From: Desulfobacteraceae bacterium
GTDB taxonomy: Bacteria; Desulfobacterota; DSM-4660; Desulfatiglandales; B25-G16
Direction: 5' to 3'
DNA length: 5,888 bases
NCBI GenBank assembly: GCA_030615565.1
Contig: JAUWZC010000141.1
Coordinates: forward strand, 1-5,888
How positions within the stretch are numbered: position 1 is the first letter of the stretch; each line of letters begins with the position of its first letter. The notes below the pieces were generated by a model. It did not search any database and was not told the origin of the DNA. It was given only the letters and a program-made list of their open reading frames with translations. Shown here in pieces: positions 4,550 to 5,888 of the stretch. The translations under genes and the position numbers were made by a program.

Positions 4550-5888
4550 ATGAAAGTTTATAAACCGATGATGAATTTTTTGAAAATGAGAATATTCTCA
4601 TCTAAAAGAGAAAAGCAAAGAGAAAAGATAACTGAAAAAACAATTGAAGAAATAATTAGCCATCATATATTCGATAAGATTCGTGGACTTTTCCCAAGAA
4701 GAAAAAAATCAGAAGAAGATTTAGTAGACATAGCATTAAGGAACCTAAGACAAGAATATGAAAAAAGCAAAGACAAAGAGAAACATATAAAAACTCTAAG
4801 AGAAAAGATTTTTAAAGCCACCAGTTACATTCCAAACTATAATCCTTTTCTAACTAAACTCATGTACGCTACTATCAAAAAAATTGGTCAGGAATCTGTC
4901 TTTGATAAGCTACACATTACAGGTTACACTAATGAGGTGCTTGAGGCTGCAAGAAAAGGCAGGCTTATTATTCTCGCAACACATAATGACATGTTTGATC
5001 CTGTATTTGTGGTATATCTCTTTTTAGAAAACGGCTTAGAACCCCCATCATTCCAAGTGGGCGATAATCTGAAAAAAAACATAAACTCGTTCCTTCTTCA
5101 GAGGTTTAACGGCATGTTTATAAAAAGAAAGGATATTACTGATCTAGATACACTTCTATATGCTAAAGAGACAGAATATCTTCTCAAACTTGGAAAGAAT
5201 ATAGTGATATATCCTGACGGAACAAGGAGTAGAGATGGAAAAATTGCACCATTAAGGAATAAAACAAGAATAATAAATGGGCAAAAAGGGCTAGTAAAAG
5301 CTATGAAGAGAGGGTTCATCAGTGCTATTCTTCGAGCTAACAACAAAATCAAGGAGGATATATACTACACCACAGTTACTATATCCTCACCCATATTCTT
5401 AGACATACTTGAAGACTATCAGAAAGAACATAGTACAGGCAAGAAAGTGCCAATCAATGCTTTTAGAAAATTATTGAATATGAAAGTATACAAAAGTATA
5501 GACAAAGATTCTGGAATCTATGTAGACTTCACCAAACCAAAAAAAATACCAAAAGGTATTCGTTCAATTAACAAAAAACCAACTCGAATGTTTTATACCA
5601 GCATTATCCGAAGCAAGTTCAAGAAAAACATAACAGTCCTTGCTGAATATATTATGGCATATACGCTAAGATACTTACTTATCGCTGAACCTTATCATCA
5701 TGAATTTAAAAGTGATCAAAGGCTTTCAATGATTAAAGAACTTTATACCTGCCATGCGCAGCACATCCTTAAAGATAAAAAAATTAAACACGCATACATA
5801 CTTGAGACTGTCCTTGATCATTCTTTCGAGGTTGCACTTAAATTCTATCAAAAATTAAACATATTGAGCAAAGACTACTTAATAACAA
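4550..5888 (+). CDS. PlsB/PlsC-type glycerolipid acyltransferase, 3' end beyond the window
   Basis: An open frame of 446 codons with no stop before the right edge. The acyltransferase core is clear: motif I THNDMFDP with the catalytic HX4D pair His145/Asp150, motif II GMFIKRKD (about 188-195), and motif III YPDGTRSRDGK (221-231). The last resembles the GGRSRTGR of PlsB more than the FPEGTRS of PlsC. These enzymes transfer a fatty acyl group to glycerol-3-phosphate or a lysophospholipid at the inner membrane. Motif IV is weak (ISAILRANN). The first 130 or so residues are a highly charged, Lys/Glu/Arg-rich extension without an obvious membrane segment, and over 200 residues follow the motifs, so it is longer than a simple PlsC. 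An in-frame stop at 4517-4519 limits the start to ATG 4550 or ATGs at 4568, 4571 or 4586; none has a strong ribosome binding site. The gene is much richer in A+T (AGA, AAA, ATA codons) than the left-hand genes. The exact acyl acceptor cannot be decided. Confidence 0.85.
   Translation, partial: MKVYKPMMNFLKMRIFSSKREKQREKITEKTIEEIISHHIFDKIRGLFPRRKKSEEDLVDIALRNLRQEYEKSKDKEKHIKTLREKIFKATSYIPNYNPFLTKLMYATIKKIGQESVFDKLHITGYTNEVLEAARKGRLIILATHNDMFDPVFVVYLFLENGLEPPSFQVGDNLKKNINSFLLQRFNGMFIKRKDITDLDTLLYAKETEYLLKLGKNIVIYPDGTRSRDGKIAPLRNKTRIINGQKGLVKAMKRGFISAILRANNKIKEDIYYTTVTISSPIFLDILEDYQKEHSTGKKVPINAFRKLLNMKVYKSIDKDSGIYVDFTKPKKIPKGIRSINKKPTRMFYTSIIRSKFKKNITVLAEYIMAYTLRYLLIAEPYHHEFKSDQRLSMIKELYTCHAQHILKDKKIKHAYILETVLDHSFEVALKFYQKLNILSKDYLIT

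Noticed and set aside
5098..5352. Minus-strand open frame of 84 codons with a hydrophobic translation
   Set aside because: It is antisense to the acyltransferase core motifs; the hydrophobic look follows from the complement of Lys/Glu-rich codons.

Overview
The window reads as chromosomal DNA of an anaerobic bacterium, most likely Desulfobacterota (deltaproteobacteria)-like. This is inferred from gene content: the left part carries a split PEP-synthase-type phosphotransferase that resembles phenylphosphate synthase, the enzyme that activates phenol in anaerobes. No rRNA, tRNA, CRISPR array or recognisable insertion sequence is visible.

Left region (1-3078, all genes on the minus strand, read right to left). 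The order is a RadC-like N-terminal domain with a non-RadC tail (3078-2581), a 50-residue ORF with a very good ribosome binding site (2513-2361), a 618-residue catalytic-histidine subunit (2195-339), and the start of an ATP-binding subunit (230 to beyond base 1). In classical PEP synthase the ATP-grasp domain and the phosphohistidine domain form one chain. Here they are two genes in the order His subunit then ATP subunit, as described for PpsA and PpsB of Thauera aromatica. The two would cooperate: the ATP-grasp subunit phosphorylates the mobile histidine, which passes the phosphoryl group to an acceptor, possibly a phenolic hydroxyl. A 12-bp inverted repeat and a degenerate 8-bp repeat tract lie between them.

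Middle region (3182-4096, minus strand). An exported TPR protein resembling the TAtT (TRAP-transporter associated) family. Its last 45 or so residues look unnatural and lie after an 8-A run. A strong sigma-70-type promoter (TTGACA, 17 bp, TATACT) lies upstream of it.

Right region (4097-5888). A 453-bp divergent intergenic stretch holds two opposing promoters and a GC-rich palindromic island. It is followed by an AT-rich plus-strand gene for a PlsB/PlsC-type glycerolipid acyltransferase that runs off the right edge. Base composition changes sharply: 36 of 60 bases are G or C at 421-480, against 16 of 60 at 4561-4620. The acyltransferase may therefore have a different origin from the left-hand genes.

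The most unusual items are the truncated RadC domain with a foreign tail, the 50-residue protein that resembles only the end of a swivelling phosphohistidine domain, and the suspect 3' end of the TPR gene. I see no clear evidence of an entirely new multi-gene system.
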